A stretch of 64,000 nt of DNA from Acinetobacter sp. NIPH 2100 (GCF_000369805.1 NZ_KB850224.1:1792262-1856261); one strand, 5' to 3'. Positions 18,722 through 28,920 are shown, counted from the stretch's first letter. Notes: a model not told the origin generated them from the sequence alone. Made by a program: numbers and translations.

Positions 18722-20095
18722 TTAAGCAAATTGAGGAATCATTTTGCGGACATTGGTTTTTGCATCAATTACGGTCATGAAGGTATAAGCACCAATGAAT
18801 TTACGGCTGATAAACATAAATTCTTTAGGTGGGACTGAAAAATAGCGAGAAGCCATGGATTGTCCTGCTTGCTGCATGACACGGCTGTGTAATTGGCTTT
18901 TTTTCCAGTCATAGCGGTCTTGATCATCCATAATACCCACAGGCATATCTGGATTGTTGCTCGGGCAGCTAAATGCTTCGGTGGCAATCAGGAATACATC
19001 CGCCATACCAGGTTTAACACTTTCAGGCATGCCATCGAAGAATTCATAGCCCGTCATGGCTTTAACCATTGCATTTTTGTCATGATCATAACCTGCATGA
19101 ATCAGGTTACGCGCTACAGTCAGTAAATTGTTATCGAATTGGCGAATCGCACCAAAGTCGAGTAAAACAATTTTGTCTTTCACGTCATTGCCATCGCCTA
19201 AACGAACGAGGTAATTCCCAAAGTTCGGATCGGTCTGCATTTCGCCCCATTCAAATAATTCACGTACTGCAATCTCCAAAGAAGCTTCACCTAACTGGTT
19301 ACGACGTTCTTGAGGTAGAGAAAGCATGACGGGACTATTCACAGGAACACCACGCTCAAAGGTCATGCACAGTATTTTTTCAGCACAGAACTCATCAACA
19401 ATCTGAGGCACGATGTAACGCGGATCATCTTTTAAACGTTCAGCAAAACGACGTGTGGTCGCAGCTTCAATGCCGTAATCGACTTCACGATGCATCATTT
19501 CTCGAACTTCATCAAACCACTGATCAAATTCACGAGTTTGCGGCACCATACGTGTCAATTTCAGCATGTTTTTAAAAAGATTCATGTCTGAATCAATCGC
19601 TTCGGCAACACCTGGATATTGAATTTTAAGTACTAGCTCAAGACCATCAGATTTACGTGTTGCACGGTGCACCTGAGCGAGTGAAGCGGTTCCGATTGGC
19701 TCATGATCAATGGTGAGCTCATCTAATTTTGAACCTAACTGTTCTTGTAAATGTGCTTTGATTGCAGGCCAAGCTAGTGCAACAGTTTGATTGTTAAGCG
19801 TATTTAAAGCTTGTGTAATTTCTTCAGGTAAAAAATGTTCACCATATAAAGCCATCATTTGCCCAATCTTCACGATTGAACCTTTTAATTTCCCTATTTC
19901 AGAAACTAAATAATGTGCCTGTTCAGCCATGGCTTTTTTACGTTTCTTCTCTTTTTCTTCTTCGCTTGAGAAAAGAGAAGTGGCATTTGCAGTCGCCCAA
20001 CGAGTTCCAGCAAGTAAAGAAGCTTTTGCAATAGATAAGCGACGATCTACCGATGAGGTTTTTAGATTCTTAAGCTTATCGTTCTGATCTGACAT
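18722..20095 (-). CDS. ABC1/AarF (UbiB-like) atypical kinase
   Basis: This 457-residue protein has the KxGQ motif diagnostic of the UbiB/ADCK family (IVKIGQMMALYG), a lysine in LVLKIQYPGV, and LLDFGAIR in place of the usual DFG loop. It lacks the C-terminal membrane helices of canonical UbiB and is shorter, so it is a paralogue rather than the ubiquinone-operon protein. Family members bind ATP and support isoprenoid-lipid or quinone metabolism. It stands alone, convergent with pobA, with the AT-rich 20096-20289 stretch upstream. Confidence 0.8.
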   Translation of the reverse strand: MSDQNDKLKNLKTSSVDRRLSIAKASLLAGTRWATANATSLFSSEEEKEKKRKKAMAEQAHYLVSEIGKLKGSIVKIGQMMALYGEHFLPEEITQALNTLNNQTVALAWPAIKAHLQEQLGSKLDELTIDHEPIGTASLAQVHRATRKSDGLELVLKIQYPGVAEAIDSDMNLFKNMLKLTRMVPQTREFDQWFDEVREMMHREVDYGIEAATTRRFAERLKDDPRYIVPQIVDEFCAEKILCMTFERGVPVNSPVMLSLPQERRNQLGEASLEIAVRELFEWGEMQTDPNFGNYLVRLGDGNDVKDKIVLLDFGAIRQFDNNLLTVARNLIHAGYDHDKNAMVKAMTGYEFFDGMPESVKPGMADVFLIATEAFSCPSNNPDMPVGIMDDQDRYDWKKSQLHSRVMQQAGQSMASRYFSVPPKEFMFISRKFIGAYTFMTVIDAKTNVRKMIPQFA

Positions 20096-20289
20096 GAAAG
20101 AAAAATCCTATGCTGAAACCGGAGAGTTAAAAGCCGAGACTTGAATTGTAGCGGATATTACAGCTTTTGAACGTATTAAAAAAGTTCAATCTCTTGAATT
20201 ATCAGTCTAAATTTGTGCAAAAGGGCCATGATATGAAAATAGCCTAAGTAAATATTTCGCATTTACTTGAGATTTACTATACATATGTC

Positions 20290-20595
20290 CTAAATTTTAA
20301 ACTGAATTTTGAGTGAAGATTTTCTTATCAAGGCTGCTCGATTGCTATGAATATGCTTCACTAACATTCGTTTGACTTCACTATGGTGAAAGCCAACTGA
20401 GTAAGCTTTGACAATAATAATACTGGGGAGTGTAAAGAAAAAATACTTGGTGTCGTCTAAAGTCGCATCCTTGAAAATGCCTTCAGCAACCAACATTTCT
20501 CTTAGAAATTGTTTTTCAGCTTGTATGGTACTGGATGACTCATCATCCCAATAATTCTGACGCATGGCCATTAAATTATTATGCTTATAACTCAT
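20290..20595 (-). CDS. conserved-looking hypothetical protein
   Basis: This 101-residue soluble protein is rich in charged residues at its N-terminus (NYWDDESSSTIQAEKQFLRE) and basic at its C-terminus. I recognise no domain. The ATG has no clear ribosome site; internal Met codons at 20571 or 20565 are alternatives. No shadow of a real gene lies on the other strand, which supports coding, but the call rests mainly on the open frame. Confidence 0.45.
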   Translation of the reverse strand: MSYKHNNLMAMRQNYWDDESSSTIQAEKQFLREMLVAEGIFKDATLDDTKYFFFTLPSIIIVKAYSVGFHHSEVKRMLVKHIHSNRAALIRKSSLKIQFKI

Positions 20596-20760
20596 ATAAG
20601 AATTGAGCCTGTTTGTTTCACCTTAGCCAATATATGAGGTTGGTACAGCATTTATCAAGGAGATATTTATATCTAAAATAGCCTAAGCAAATTTAATCTT
20701 TAATTTTTAAATGCTACACTTATCCCACTTTTATTCCTAAACCAAAAATACTGAATTGAT

Positions 20761-21225
20761 ATGACACCTGCTTGTAAACTATTGGAAAAAAATAAAATAG
20801 CATTCTCGATTCATGAGTACGAACATGATGTTAATGCAAAAAGTTTCGGGCTAGAAGCAGCAGAAAAGTTGAATTTAAATGTTGAAGAAGTATTTAAAAC
20901 CTTGATGGTGACAGATGAAAAAAATTATTTCATCGCAATTTTGCCTGTGAATCATCAGCTCAATCTAAAAAAAGTTGCAGCAGCAGTGGGGTGCAAGAAA
21001 TTACAAATGGCAAATCCAAAAGACGCTGAGCGTTTAACTGGCTATTTGGTTGGAGGAATTAGCCCATTAGGGCAGAAGAAACGTTTCAAAACAGTGATTG
21101 ATGCAACAGCCAAATCATTTGATAAAATTTATGTCAGCGGTGGTAAAAGAGGGCTGGACATTGGTCTTGATCCACAGCAACTCGCGAAATTACTTGGTGC
21201 AGATTTCTTTGATCTTTTAGACTAA
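20761..21225 (+). CDS. ybaK: Cys-tRNA(Pro)/Cys-tRNA(Cys) deacylase YbaK
   Basis: This 154-residue YbaK/ProX-type editing domain hydrolyses mischarged Cys-tRNA(Pro). It shows the EVFKTLMV strand with the conserved lysine, the [14 protein letters not shown] segment and the [14 protein letters not shown] loop characteristic of YbaK. Length is normal for the family. It is a single gene; the following 336-nt region belongs to the siderophore operon. Confidence 0.92.
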   Translation: MTPACKLLEKNKIAFSIHEYEHDVNAKSFGLEAAEKLNLNVEEVFKTLMVTDEKNYFIAILPVNHQLNLKKVAAAVGCKKLQMANPKDAERLTGYLVGGISPLGQKKRFKTVIDATAKSFDKIYVSGGKRGLDIGLDPQQLAKLLGADFFDLLD

Positions 21226-21326
21226 AAAATAAATTTTACAGACAATGCTTTTTTTAAATTGTTGTTATTTATGTATTTTATAAATCTATAAAAGCTATTG
21301 CCAATACAAAAATTATCATTTTATTT

Positions 21327-21345
21327 AATGAGAATTATTATTATC
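21327..21345. promoter_or_regulatory. secondary Fur-box-like sequence
   Basis: AATGAGAATTATTATTATC matches the 19-bp Fur consensus at about 13 positions by eye. It lies 98 bp upstream of the stronger box in the same 336-nt regulatory region (21226-21561), which holds no gene. It may extend Fur binding or be AT-rich background. Confidence 0.4.
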
Positions 21346-21442
21346 TTTTTGTATCTTTTTTATTCTTACACTGCATATAAAGCCATTTGATTCAATTGTT
21401 TATCTGCCATTTATCGAGTTCCATTATTGAATTGAAAATATA

Positions 21443-21461
21443 AATGATAATAATTATCATT
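21443..21461. promoter_or_regulatory. Fur box of the siderophore operon
   Basis: AATGATAATAATTATCATT is a perfect 9-1-9 palindrome containing GATAAT-N-ATTATC, the classic 6-1-6 arrangement of Fur sites. It lies about 100 bp upstream of the first siderophore synthetase start, so Fur-Fe(II) should repress the operon in iron-replete cells. Confidence 0.88.
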
Positions 21462-21561
21462 AGCTGACTCTTAATCACAACCTCCCTTGTGCTTAAGATA
21501 TGTTTCAGGCCTAAAACATTTCGAAAAACAAATTAACTCTCTTGAAAGAGGAAACCGTCAG

Positions 21562-23346
21562 ATGCAATCACTTGCCAATCGGTTGGCGATGCAACATTTC
21601 GTCAATGCATATACGCAAGAAACTGGCAAAGGTCACTTGCTAGATAAAAGTCAGCAAAGTCCACAACAACAAGCGTTTAGCCAAGGTTTGACGCTGTTAT
21701 CACTTCCGATTCATTCTATTCAAGCACATTGTAATTTTCCTTTATCTTATGTCAGTCGAGTTGGACGGCACCGTTTAGCAGATCTCCCACAAGTTATTAT
21801 TCAAGGACAAATCAAGACATTCAGCCCAGTTGCAATTGTTGGGCTGTTACTTGAAGAGTTGGTTTTTGAATCTTCTATTCCATTGGATGCGGCTTCTTTA
21901 GTCGAAAAGTGGATTCAAAGTCGAGATGCGCTGCAACAGTTTTTACTACAACGTGAAGATGATTTTGATGACTTGGTGAAAGCGGGTCAGAACTTTATAG
22001 AAACAGAGCAAGCTTTAATCCTCGGCCATAGTATGCATCCAGCCCCGAAAAGCAGGACAGGTTTTGTTCATGAAGATTGGCTAAAGTTCTCACCAGAGCA
22101 CAAAGGCAAGACACAACTTCATTACTGGTTGGTACATCAAGACTATATTTCTGAAGGCAGTGCAACAGATGAAACGATCTCAAGTCAGCTCAAAACGGCG
22201 TTGCAATGGTATTTATCTGAAAATGATCTGAGCCTTTTAAAAACGCATACGGAATATAAACTACTGCCTTTGCATCCATGGCAGGCACGCTATTTACAAA
22301 GTAAGCCTTGGTTTGAGCGTTTGAAACAAACAGCTCAATTGGTTGATTTAGGTTTACGTGGTTGGCAATTTTCTCCGACGACATCGATTCGTACGCTTGC
22401 AAGCTTCAATGCACCGTGGATGGTCAAGCCTTCATTATCCGTGATGATTACCAATTCAATCCGCGTAAACTTGGCAAAAGAGTGTCATCGTGGTGAACTT
22501 ACGCATCGTTTATGGCATAGCGAGTTTGGCCAGAACATTTTAAAACAATGCCCAAGTTTAAAAGCAGTCAATGATCCAGCCTGGATTGCTTTAAAAGTTG
22601 ATGATGAAGTGGTCAATGAAAGTATTTGTATTTTCCGAGATCAGCCATTCCATCCCCAACAGCAAGTCACTTGTATTGCATCCTTATGCCAAGATCATCC
22701 AAGTAAATCTCTCAATCGTTTTAATGCTTTATTTGCAAAAATTGCCAAAACGCATCATGAAACTAATTTTTCAGAGATCGCTTTAGATTGGTTTAATCGC
22801 TTTCTCGAAGTCAGCCTGCAACCATTGATGTATCTCTATCATCGTTATGGTATGGCTTTTGAGTCACATCAGCAGAATGTATTGTTAGAGTTGGAAAATC
22901 ATTTCCCAAAAACCTTGTGGCTGCGTGATAACCAAGGCTTTTATTATATTGAAGAATTTGCGACTGAAATTTTAAAAGCATTGCCTGAACTGAAAGAAAA
23001 AGCGTTTGCTGTTGGTCCAAAAGATTTTGTTGATGAACGTTTTAGCTACTATTTCTTTGGAAATACCTTATTTGGCATTATCAATGCAATTGGTGCAACG
23101 GGTTATATCACAGAAGATGAGCTGCTCGAACATCTCACTGGCTTTTTACAAGAGCAATTACAGCAATATCCTGACAGTACTTTATTACAGGGATTATTAT
23201 TCAATTCAACATTACCTTATAAAGGTAATTTGTTGACACGCTTGCATGAGTTAGATGAGCTCATCGCTCCTGTTGAAAATCAATCGGTCTATGTACAACT
23301 GCCAAATCCACTGCGTATTTCACAGAAGGATGTCAGTTATGCTTGA
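21562..23346 (+). CDS. acbA: NIS siderophore synthetase, IucA/IucC family (AcbA-like)
   Basis: This 594-residue ATP-dependent synthetase condenses citrate with a hydroxamate-bearing amine. The HP/K-R-GF nucleotide motif appears as GHSMHPAPKSRTGF, LLPLHPWQ follows, and the FhuF-like C-terminal domain includes YHRYGMAFESHQQN. The ATG at 21562 is preceded by AGAGGA; longer in-frame starts lack it. It overlaps the next gene by 8 bp. Two IucA/IucC synthetases with one hydroxylase and one acyltransferase match the acinetoferrin (acbABCD) arrangement described in Acinetobacter haemolyticus. Confidence 0.88.
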   Translation: MQSLANRLAMQHFVNAYTQETGKGHLLDKSQQSPQQQAFSQGLTLLSLPIHSIQAHCNFPLSYVSRVGRHRLADLPQVIIQGQIKTFSPVAIVGLLLEELVFESSIPLDAASLVEKWIQSRDALQQFLLQREDDFDDLVKAGQNFIETEQALILGHSMHPAPKSRTGFVHEDWLKFSPEHKGKTQLHYWLVHQDYISEGSATDETISSQLKTALQWYLSENDLSLLKTHTEYKLLPLHPWQARYLQSKPWFERLKQTAQLVDLGLRGWQFSPTTSIRTLASFNAPWMVKPSLSVMITNSIRVNLAKECHRGELTHRLWHSEFGQNILKQCPSLKAVNDPAWIALKVDDEVVNESICIFRDQPFHPQQQVTCIASLCQDHPSKSLNRFNALFAKIAKTHHETNFSEIALDWFNRFLEVSLQPLMYLYHRYGMAFESHQQNVLLELENHFPKTLWLRDNQGFYYIEEFATEILKALPELKEKAFAVGPKDFVDERFSYYFFGNTLFGIINAIGATGYITEDELLEHLTGFLQEQLQQYPDSTLLQGLLFNSTLPYKGNLLTRLHELDELIAPVENQSVYVQLPNPLRISQKDVSYA

Positions 23347-24820
23347 TTTTATAGGAATTGGTCTAGGGCCATTTAATTTAAGTCTTGCCAGTCTTCTCCA
23401 AAATAAGAGCTCGCTTAATTATGTATTTTTCGAGCAAAAGGTGCAGTTCGACTGGCATGCAGGCATGCAATTACCCAATACGGTACTGCAAGTTCCATTT
23501 ATGGCTGATTTGGTATCGATGGTTGATCCCACCAGTCCATTTAGTTTTTTGAACTATCTACGCCACCAGCAGCGTCTATATAAGTTTTACTTTTTAGAGC
23601 AGCCACATATTCCACGTTGCGAGTATAACCATTACTGCCAATGGGTTGCAGAGCAATTGGAGTGTATTGAATATCAATCCCGTGTGCTAGAGATCGAACC
23701 TCAAACGATTGGCTTTAAGGTACTTGTAGAATCAGAAGGCATTCAGCAAAGTTATTTATGCCGTCACTTGGTGATTGGCAGTGGAAATGTACCTTATTTA
23801 CCTGAATGCTTGGCAAAAGTTCAGCAACAACGGCCACAACAATGCCTACATTCGGCTCAATATATGACGCATGCTGATGCAGATTTGAATGGGGATGTCG
23901 TCGTATTAGGTTCTGGCCAATCCGCAGCTGAAGTCTTCATTGATCTGTTTAAAGAACAGCAAGATGAAGCGAATCATCAATTTGATTTGCATTGGTTCAC
24001 GCGTTCACAAGGTTTTTTTCCAATGGAATATGCTCCATTAGGATTAGAGCACTTTAGCCCAGACTATGCACAGCATTTTTATGATTTGCCTGCTGAGAAG
24101 AAAGAACAGCAATTGCAGCAACAGGCGTTGTTGTATAAAGGAATCAGTGCAAAAACCATTCGCGAAATTTATCAAAGGCTGTATCACCGTAGTATCGCTG
24201 GACAAACTTTGCAGACACATTTGCATAGTCAGTGTGATTTAAAGGATGCAGAAGTATTAGATACACAAAAAATTCGACTACATTTTCAACACCGTGCGAC
24301 GGCGCAAGCTTTCCATCTTGATTGTGATTTTGTTGTGGCAGCAACGGGTTACTTCACGCCTGATTTTAAATTTATGCAGCTGTTAAAACCTTATATCGAA
24401 TTTGATCACAAACAGCGTTGGCAAATTTCAGCGGATTATCGTGTTGTCCATCACCTGAACGGCAATATTTTTGTCCAAAATCAGGAAATGCATAGCCACG
24501 GTGTAGGTACACCAGACTTGGGTCTAGGTGCGTATCGTGCAGCAACGATTATCAACCAACTGGTTGAGAACGAACTTTATGATCTCGGTCAGCAGGCGCA
24601 GACCTTCCAGCATTTTGAACTTGCTCAAAATCCCAAGATTCAAATGGCTGATGACAAAAGACTTTCAGAAGATCGTCTTGCTGAAAAGACTGTCAGTAAA
24701 AACCATCCGATTTTAAAGAAAACAGAACAGAGCACGATTACCACACATACCAGTAGTCGTTGCGCAAATACACGTACACAAACTGCTTCTGTACTTTCAA
24801 CTTATGAGAAATTGATATGA
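23339..24820 (+). CDS. acbB: N-hydroxylating monooxygenase (lysine/ornithine/diamine type), AcbB-like
   Basis: This 493-residue flavin monooxygenase has the FAD motif GIGLGPFNLS at residue 6, the NADPH motif VLGSGQSAAEVFIDL and the ATGYFTPDF signature of the IucD/PvdA family. In acinetoferrin synthesis the enzyme hydroxylates the primary amine of 1,3-diaminopropane or its acyl derivative to make the hydroxamate. Its ATG overlaps the acbA stop, and its own stop overlaps the acbC ATG, indicating tight translational coupling. Confidence 0.9.
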   Translation: MLDFIGIGLGPFNLSLASLLQNKSSLNYVFFEQKVQFDWHAGMQLPNTVLQVPFMADLVSMVDPTSPFSFLNYLRHQQRLYKFYFLEQPHIPRCEYNHYCQWVAEQLECIEYQSRVLEIEPQTIGFKVLVESEGIQQSYLCRHLVIGSGNVPYLPECLAKVQQQRPQQCLHSAQYMTHADADLNGDVVVLGSGQSAAEVFIDLFKEQQDEANHQFDLHWFTRSQGFFPMEYAPLGLEHFSPDYAQHFYDLPAEKKEQQLQQQALLYKGISAKTIREIYQRLYHRSIAGQTLQTHLHSQCDLKDAEVLDTQKIRLHFQHRATAQAFHLDCDFVVAATGYFTPDFKFMQLLKPYIEFDHKQRWQISADYRVVHHLNGNIFVQNQEMHSHGVGTPDLGLGAYRAATIINQLVENELYDLGQQAQTFQHFELAQNPKIQMADDKRLSEDRLAEKTVSKNHPILKKTEQSTITTHTSSRCANTRTQTASVLSTYEKLI

Positions 24821-26634
24821 ACTTTGCGACCTTAAAAATTAATCAACAGCAATGGCGTGCCGCAGGACAACGTCTCATTGAAATGGCGATTGCAGAGTTT
24901 CTATATGAAGAAATTATTGAGGTTAAAGCCTTGTCTGCGGGGCGTTATCAATTAGAGCTTGCAGATCGTCGTTATGAATTTCAAGGGCATCAATATCTAC
25001 TTGGGCATTGGAACATTCAGGAAGGCTCGGTACGTGATGTCAGTAATGGTCATGAGCATGATCAACCTGCTTGGAATTTGTATGAGTTTATTGTTGCAAT
25101 GTCTGACAGTTCAAATGTGAAACCATTTACCAAAGCGTATTTGATTAAAGAAATGAATAATACTTGGTTAGCAGAAGCGCATTTGTTCAACGAAGCACGC
25201 TTACCAAGTCATGCAGTATTAACTGAACCACACTATAAAGTTGAAGGTATGTTGCGTGGGCATCCTTGGCTCATTATGAGTAAGGGGCGTATGGGCTTTG
25301 GTTATGATGATTATTTAGGTTCTGCGCCAGAATTATCACCTGAAGTCAAAGTACTCTGGTTGGCAGTACATCGTGACTTAGCAGAATTCCGCAGTACAGA
25401 GCAGTGGGACGCTTGTGGTCTGTATCAGCATGAATTTGATGCGAATGAACTTGAACAATTCATTCATGTTCTAAAAGAAAAAAATCTGGATCCTCAGAAT
25501 TACTTTTTAATTCCAGTACATGCTTGGCAATGGCACCAATGGCTAGTTCCAACCTATGCCAATGAGATTGTGGATCAGAAAATTATTGAGCTCAACATTA
25601 GCCAAGATAGCTATGTGCCGATGCAATCGATTCGTACTTTATGCAACACATCAAACTTACAACGTCATTACATTAAGTTGCCAGTCAGTATCTTTAATAC
25701 GGCTGTTTATCGTGGATTACCATCAAAACGTAATCTTGCAGCACCAGCAGTGACTGCGTGGTTAAAACAAATCCATCAACAGGATCAAGACTTACAGAAT
25801 ACTGGTGTGATTTTCTTGGGTGAAGTTGCAACTTTGACGATTCACCAGCCATGTTTTGACCGAATTGAAGGTGCACCATATCAATTTAAAGAGTTGTTTG
25901 GTTGTCTATGGCGAGAAAGCGTCGATCGCTATGTGGATCCTTCACATCAAGTACTTTCTCAAGCTGCGTTATTGCACCGAGATATTTCAGGTCAATCTAT
26001 CCTGAATGTGTTGATTCAAGCATCAGGTTTAAGTCCTTTAGCATGGTTAGCGCAGTTTGCACGGGTCTGTCTGAGTCCGTTACTACTTTGTCTATATCGC
26101 TACGGCTTAGCATTTTCTCCTCATGGGGAAAACACGATGCTGGTACATGAAAATGGAATACCAAAAGCATTAGTACTAAAAGACTTTATTGATGACATCA
26201 ATTTAGTCGATGAAGATTTCCCTGAGTTGGCTCAATTGCCATCTGAAGGTGATTTACTACTGCGCCACGATGCTGCCGATTTAAGCCATTTTATTTTCAC
26301 AGGTCTGTTCATGGTGCATTACCGTTACATCTGTAATGTGTTCTTGCAAGATTACCCTGAATATTCAGAACTGGATTTTTGGCAGACCATTTCCAACAGC
26401 ATTGTTGAATTTAACCAACAACATCCAGAGTTGGCTGAACGTGCTGAAAAATTTGCCATGTTACGCCCAACCTATACCAAAATTTGTTTGAACCGCGTTC
26501 GTTTATTTACCACCAGTTATAACGATGAAGCAGAGCGCCCAGTGCCTGTATTCCTTGATCCAATCCTGAATCCTGTCAGTCCTGAAACACTGGTGGAATG
26601 GTCAACTCAGCAAGTTGAATCGAAAGCAGGCTAG
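24817..26634 (+). CDS. acbC: second NIS siderophore synthetase, IucA/IucC family (AcbC-like)
   Basis: This 605-residue synthetase is of the same family as the gene at 21562. Motifs are GHPWLIMSKGRMGFGYDDY, PVHAWQWHQW, the HRDISGQS segment and YRYGLAFSPHGENTM. Two synthetases are needed when citrate is amidated at both terminal carboxylates, as in aerobactin, rhizobactin 1021 and acinetoferrin. It begins at an ATGA overlap with the hydroxylase gene and is followed 29 nt later by the acyltransferase. Confidence 0.9.
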   Translation: MNFATLKINQQQWRAAGQRLIEMAIAEFLYEEIIEVKALSAGRYQLELADRRYEFQGHQYLLGHWNIQEGSVRDVSNGHEHDQPAWNLYEFIVAMSDSSNVKPFTKAYLIKEMNNTWLAEAHLFNEARLPSHAVLTEPHYKVEGMLRGHPWLIMSKGRMGFGYDDYLGSAPELSPEVKVLWLAVHRDLAEFRSTEQWDACGLYQHEFDANELEQFIHVLKEKNLDPQNYFLIPVHAWQWHQWLVPTYANEIVDQKIIELNISQDSYVPMQSIRTLCNTSNLQRHYIKLPVSIFNTAVYRGLPSKRNLAAPAVTAWLKQIHQQDQDLQNTGVIFLGEVATLTIHQPCFDRIEGAPYQFKELFGCLWRESVDRYVDPSHQVLSQAALLHRDISGQSILNVLIQASGLSPLAWLAQFARVCLSPLLLCLYRYGLAFSPHGENTMLVHENGIPKALVLKDFIDDINLVDEDFPELAQLPSEGDLLLRHDAADLSHFIFTGLFMVHYRYICNVFLQDYPEYSELDFWQTISNSIVEFNQQHPELAERAEKFAMLRPTYTKICLNRVRLFTTSYNDEAERPVPVFLDPILNPVSPETLVEWSTQQVESKAG

Positions 26635-26663
26635 GTCTTCTTCTAAATTTATAAAGGTTCGAT

Positions 26664-27305
26664 ATGAAAACTATTTCTCAGCAATTGCCAGATTATTTTG
26701 AATACCACGAAGATGGGACGCAGTATTACTTACGTCAGGTGCAATATCCACAAGATATCCCATTGCTGCACCAATGGATGCATGAGCCACATGTGATTCC
26801 ACAGTGGCAATTGAATAAATCAGAGTTAGATCTTCAAGTTTATTTTGACAAGATGCTAGCAGATGACCATCAACGTTTATTGATTGTGGGCGTAGATGGT
26901 AAAGACGTTGGTTATACCGAGATTTATGAGGGTAAACGTGATCGTTTAGGCCGTTATTATGACGGTGATGATAATGATCTCGGCTGGCATTTATTGTTTG
27001 GTGATAAATCCGTATTTGGTAAAGGTTTTTTGCGCCCGACCATTCGCTTGCTTAGCTTCTACATTTTTGAACATTCGCAAGCAAAAAAAATTGTGGGTGA
27101 ACCTGATCATACTGTCAAGCCTTATGCTGCTGTCGTTGCAGAACTGTGTTACGAAACCCAACGTTTAATTCCTATGCCAGAAAAAACGGCGATGTTGTAT
27201 TACTGCTTTAGAGAAACTTTTTATAACAAGTTTGGGGAATATTACCAAACTTCACAACAACAGCTAGCTGCTGATCAGCCAGCCAAACTCTTGAGTGTTA
27301 CATGA
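26664..27305 (+). CDS. acbD: siderophore hydroxylamine acyltransferase, IucB/RhbD-like (AcbD-like)
   Basis: This 213-residue GNAT-family protein contains the DDHQRLLIVGVDGKDVGYTE strands and the HLLFGDKSVFGKGF acyl-CoA pocket, the pattern of IucB-type N-hydroxylysine acetyltransferases. It would acylate the N-hydroxydiamine; in acinetoferrin the acyl group is octenoyl, so the acyl-CoA preference may be unusual. AAAGG precedes the ATG. The stop overlaps the next gene by ATGA. Confidence 0.87.
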   Translation: MKTISQQLPDYFEYHEDGTQYYLRQVQYPQDIPLLHQWMHEPHVIPQWQLNKSELDLQVYFDKMLADDHQRLLIVGVDGKDVGYTEIYEGKRDRLGRYYDGDDNDLGWHLLFGDKSVFGKGFLRPTIRLLSFYIFEHSQAKKIVGEPDHTVKPYAAVVAELCYETQRLIPMPEKTAMLYYCFRETFYNKFGEYYQTSQQQLAADQPAKLLSVT

Positions 27306-27673
27306 GCTTATCCATAAATGAGATGCACATCTTGGACATGCGCTTCACAGCGCATGTCTCGGTGGCTGAATTTGAGCAATGGTTGACGCATATTCAACAA
27401 TATTTCCAACAAAAAAGAAGTTTTGTGCTCATTATGCAAACCGAGCCGAACACTGAATTTCCTGAAGAATATCGGGTAATTCAGGGGAAGTGGTACAAAC
27501 AATATAAACAAGATTTTTACCAATATTGTTTAGGTCTTGCGCGAATTGCCCAAGATGAAGCAGATCGTATCCGATTGGACACGCCTGCTTTGCAGAAGGC
27601 CTGGCATGTTCCTTATTTTGTCAGTTTAGAAAAAACCGATGCCATGCAATGGGCTATGCAGAGGTATTTATGA
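27302..27673 (+). CDS. small protein of the acinetoferrin-type cluster, function unknown
   Basis: This 123-residue soluble protein has a predicted mixed alpha/beta fold and several Tyr/Trp-rich helices (GKWYKQYKQDFYQYCLGLAR). I know no domain for it. It is coupled by ATGA overlaps to the acyltransferase upstream and the importer downstream, so it is certainly expressed with them. A small gene at the corresponding place in the A. haemolyticus cluster may be the one called actB, but I am not certain of that name. Confidence 0.7.
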   Translation: MSLSINEMHILDMRFTAHVSVAEFEQWLTHIQQYFQQKRSFVLIMQTEPNTEFPEEYRVIQGKWYKQYKQDFYQYCLGLARIAQDEADRIRLDTPALQKAWHVPYFVSLEKTDAMQWAMQRYL

Positions 27674-28920
27674 ACCAACAATTAAAACCTGATCAGAATT
27701 TTCCAATAAAAACAGTCTCTGCGCTGAGCTTATCGGTTGTTGTTGTGCTTTATCTCGCACACGCATTGCCGCTGTATTTTTATAATGTCGCATTGCCTGC
27801 AATTTTACGCCATCAAGGTGTAGATTTACGTTGGATTGGCATGTTGTCGTTGTTGTATATCCCATGGGCATTTAAGTTTTTTTGGGCGCCCTTAATTGAT
27901 CGTTTTTATTTTAAAGCGCTTGGTAAACGTAAAACTTGGCTGTTATTTACGCAAATTGCCTTGGTGTTAGGTGTCGTTGCCTTGGCTTTGACGCAATTTG
28001 ATTATGGTTTGAGTGTATTTGTGATTGTCGGTTTATGGATTTCAACATTCGCTGCAACCCAAGATATTGCAATCGACGGTTATACAGTGGAGACCTTTTC
28101 TGAGTCCGAATATCGATTGGGCAGTATGGCACAAAGTATTGGTGTAGCACTCGGAAGTATGATTGGTGGAGCTGCAACGTTATGGCTTTATCAATTGTAT
28201 GGTTGGCAAACCGCTTTGATTTGTTTAGCGGCGATGACAGCACTGACCATGTTGGCGATTTTTCAAATCAAAGAAAAATTGAATACAGAAAAAATTGCTA
28301 AGCAGCCACCGAGCCTCATTCGTGCATTTAAACGTCCTGAAATGTTATGGGCTTTGGCATTGATTGTGTGTTATCGCGTGGTAGAAGCACCTGCAATGGC
28401 GATGTTGAATCCAATGCTGATTGATCAAAAATGGTCTCTGGCAGAGATTGGGGTGCTGATGTCTGTGATTGGTGCTGGTATTGGCTTGTTGGCAGCCGTA
28501 ACAGCGGCTTTCTTACTAAAAAAAATAGCAGCAACACAATTGCTGATTTGGGCTGGTTGGGCACGTAGTTTGGTTTATGCCGTGCTTGGTGCAGCCGTCT
28601 TACTTAGCTGGTTTAACCAGTGGCATATGTTATTGGGGCTATTTGTTGTGGTTATTTTGGCGATTCGCTACATCGCCATGACCGCTTTATACGCTCATTT
28701 CATGCATACCAGCTCCAAAGAACAAGCTGGAACAGACTTTACAATTTTGGTTTGTTTCGAGCTATTGGTTTACTTCATTGGCGGTGCAATGTCTGGTTTC
28801 TTGGCCAAAGCATTTGGTTATGGAAATTTCTATCTCATTTTAGCGGCGGCATCTGTCTTGAGCGTCTTGCTCAGCCAAGTGTTAATCCACAAAGCAAAAC
28901 AAACGGAACAACTCACCTAG
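27670..28920 (+). CDS. inner-membrane siderophore importer, RhtX/FptX-like MFS
   Basis: This 416-residue protein has about 12 membrane helices. The LYIPWAFKFFWAPLIDRF and ATQDIAIDGYTVE segments mark the AmpG/RhtX/FptX group. RhtX takes up rhizobactin 1021, a citrate-diaminopropane siderophore close to acinetoferrin, and works without an ABC system. The ATG at 27670 overlaps the preceding stop and follows AGAGG. It precedes the cognate outer-membrane receptor gene by 9 nt. The name actC would fit, but that is from memory. Confidence 0.85.
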   Translation: MNQQLKPDQNFPIKTVSALSLSVVVVLYLAHALPLYFYNVALPAILRHQGVDLRWIGMLSLLYIPWAFKFFWAPLIDRFYFKALGKRKTWLLFTQIALVLGVVALALTQFDYGLSVFVIVGLWISTFAATQDIAIDGYTVETFSESEYRLGSMAQSIGVALGSMIGGAATLWLYQLYGWQTALICLAAMTALTMLAIFQIKEKLNTEKIAKQPPSLIRAFKRPEMLWALALIVCYRVVEAPAMAMLNPMLIDQKWSLAEIGVLMSVIGAGIGLLAAVTAAFLLKKIAATQLLIWAGWARSLVYAVLGAAVLLSWFNQWHMLLGLFVVVILAIRYIAMTALYAHFMHTSSKEQAGTDFTILVCFELLVYFIGGAMSGFLAKAFGYGNFYLILAAASVLSVLLSQVLIHKAKQTEQLT

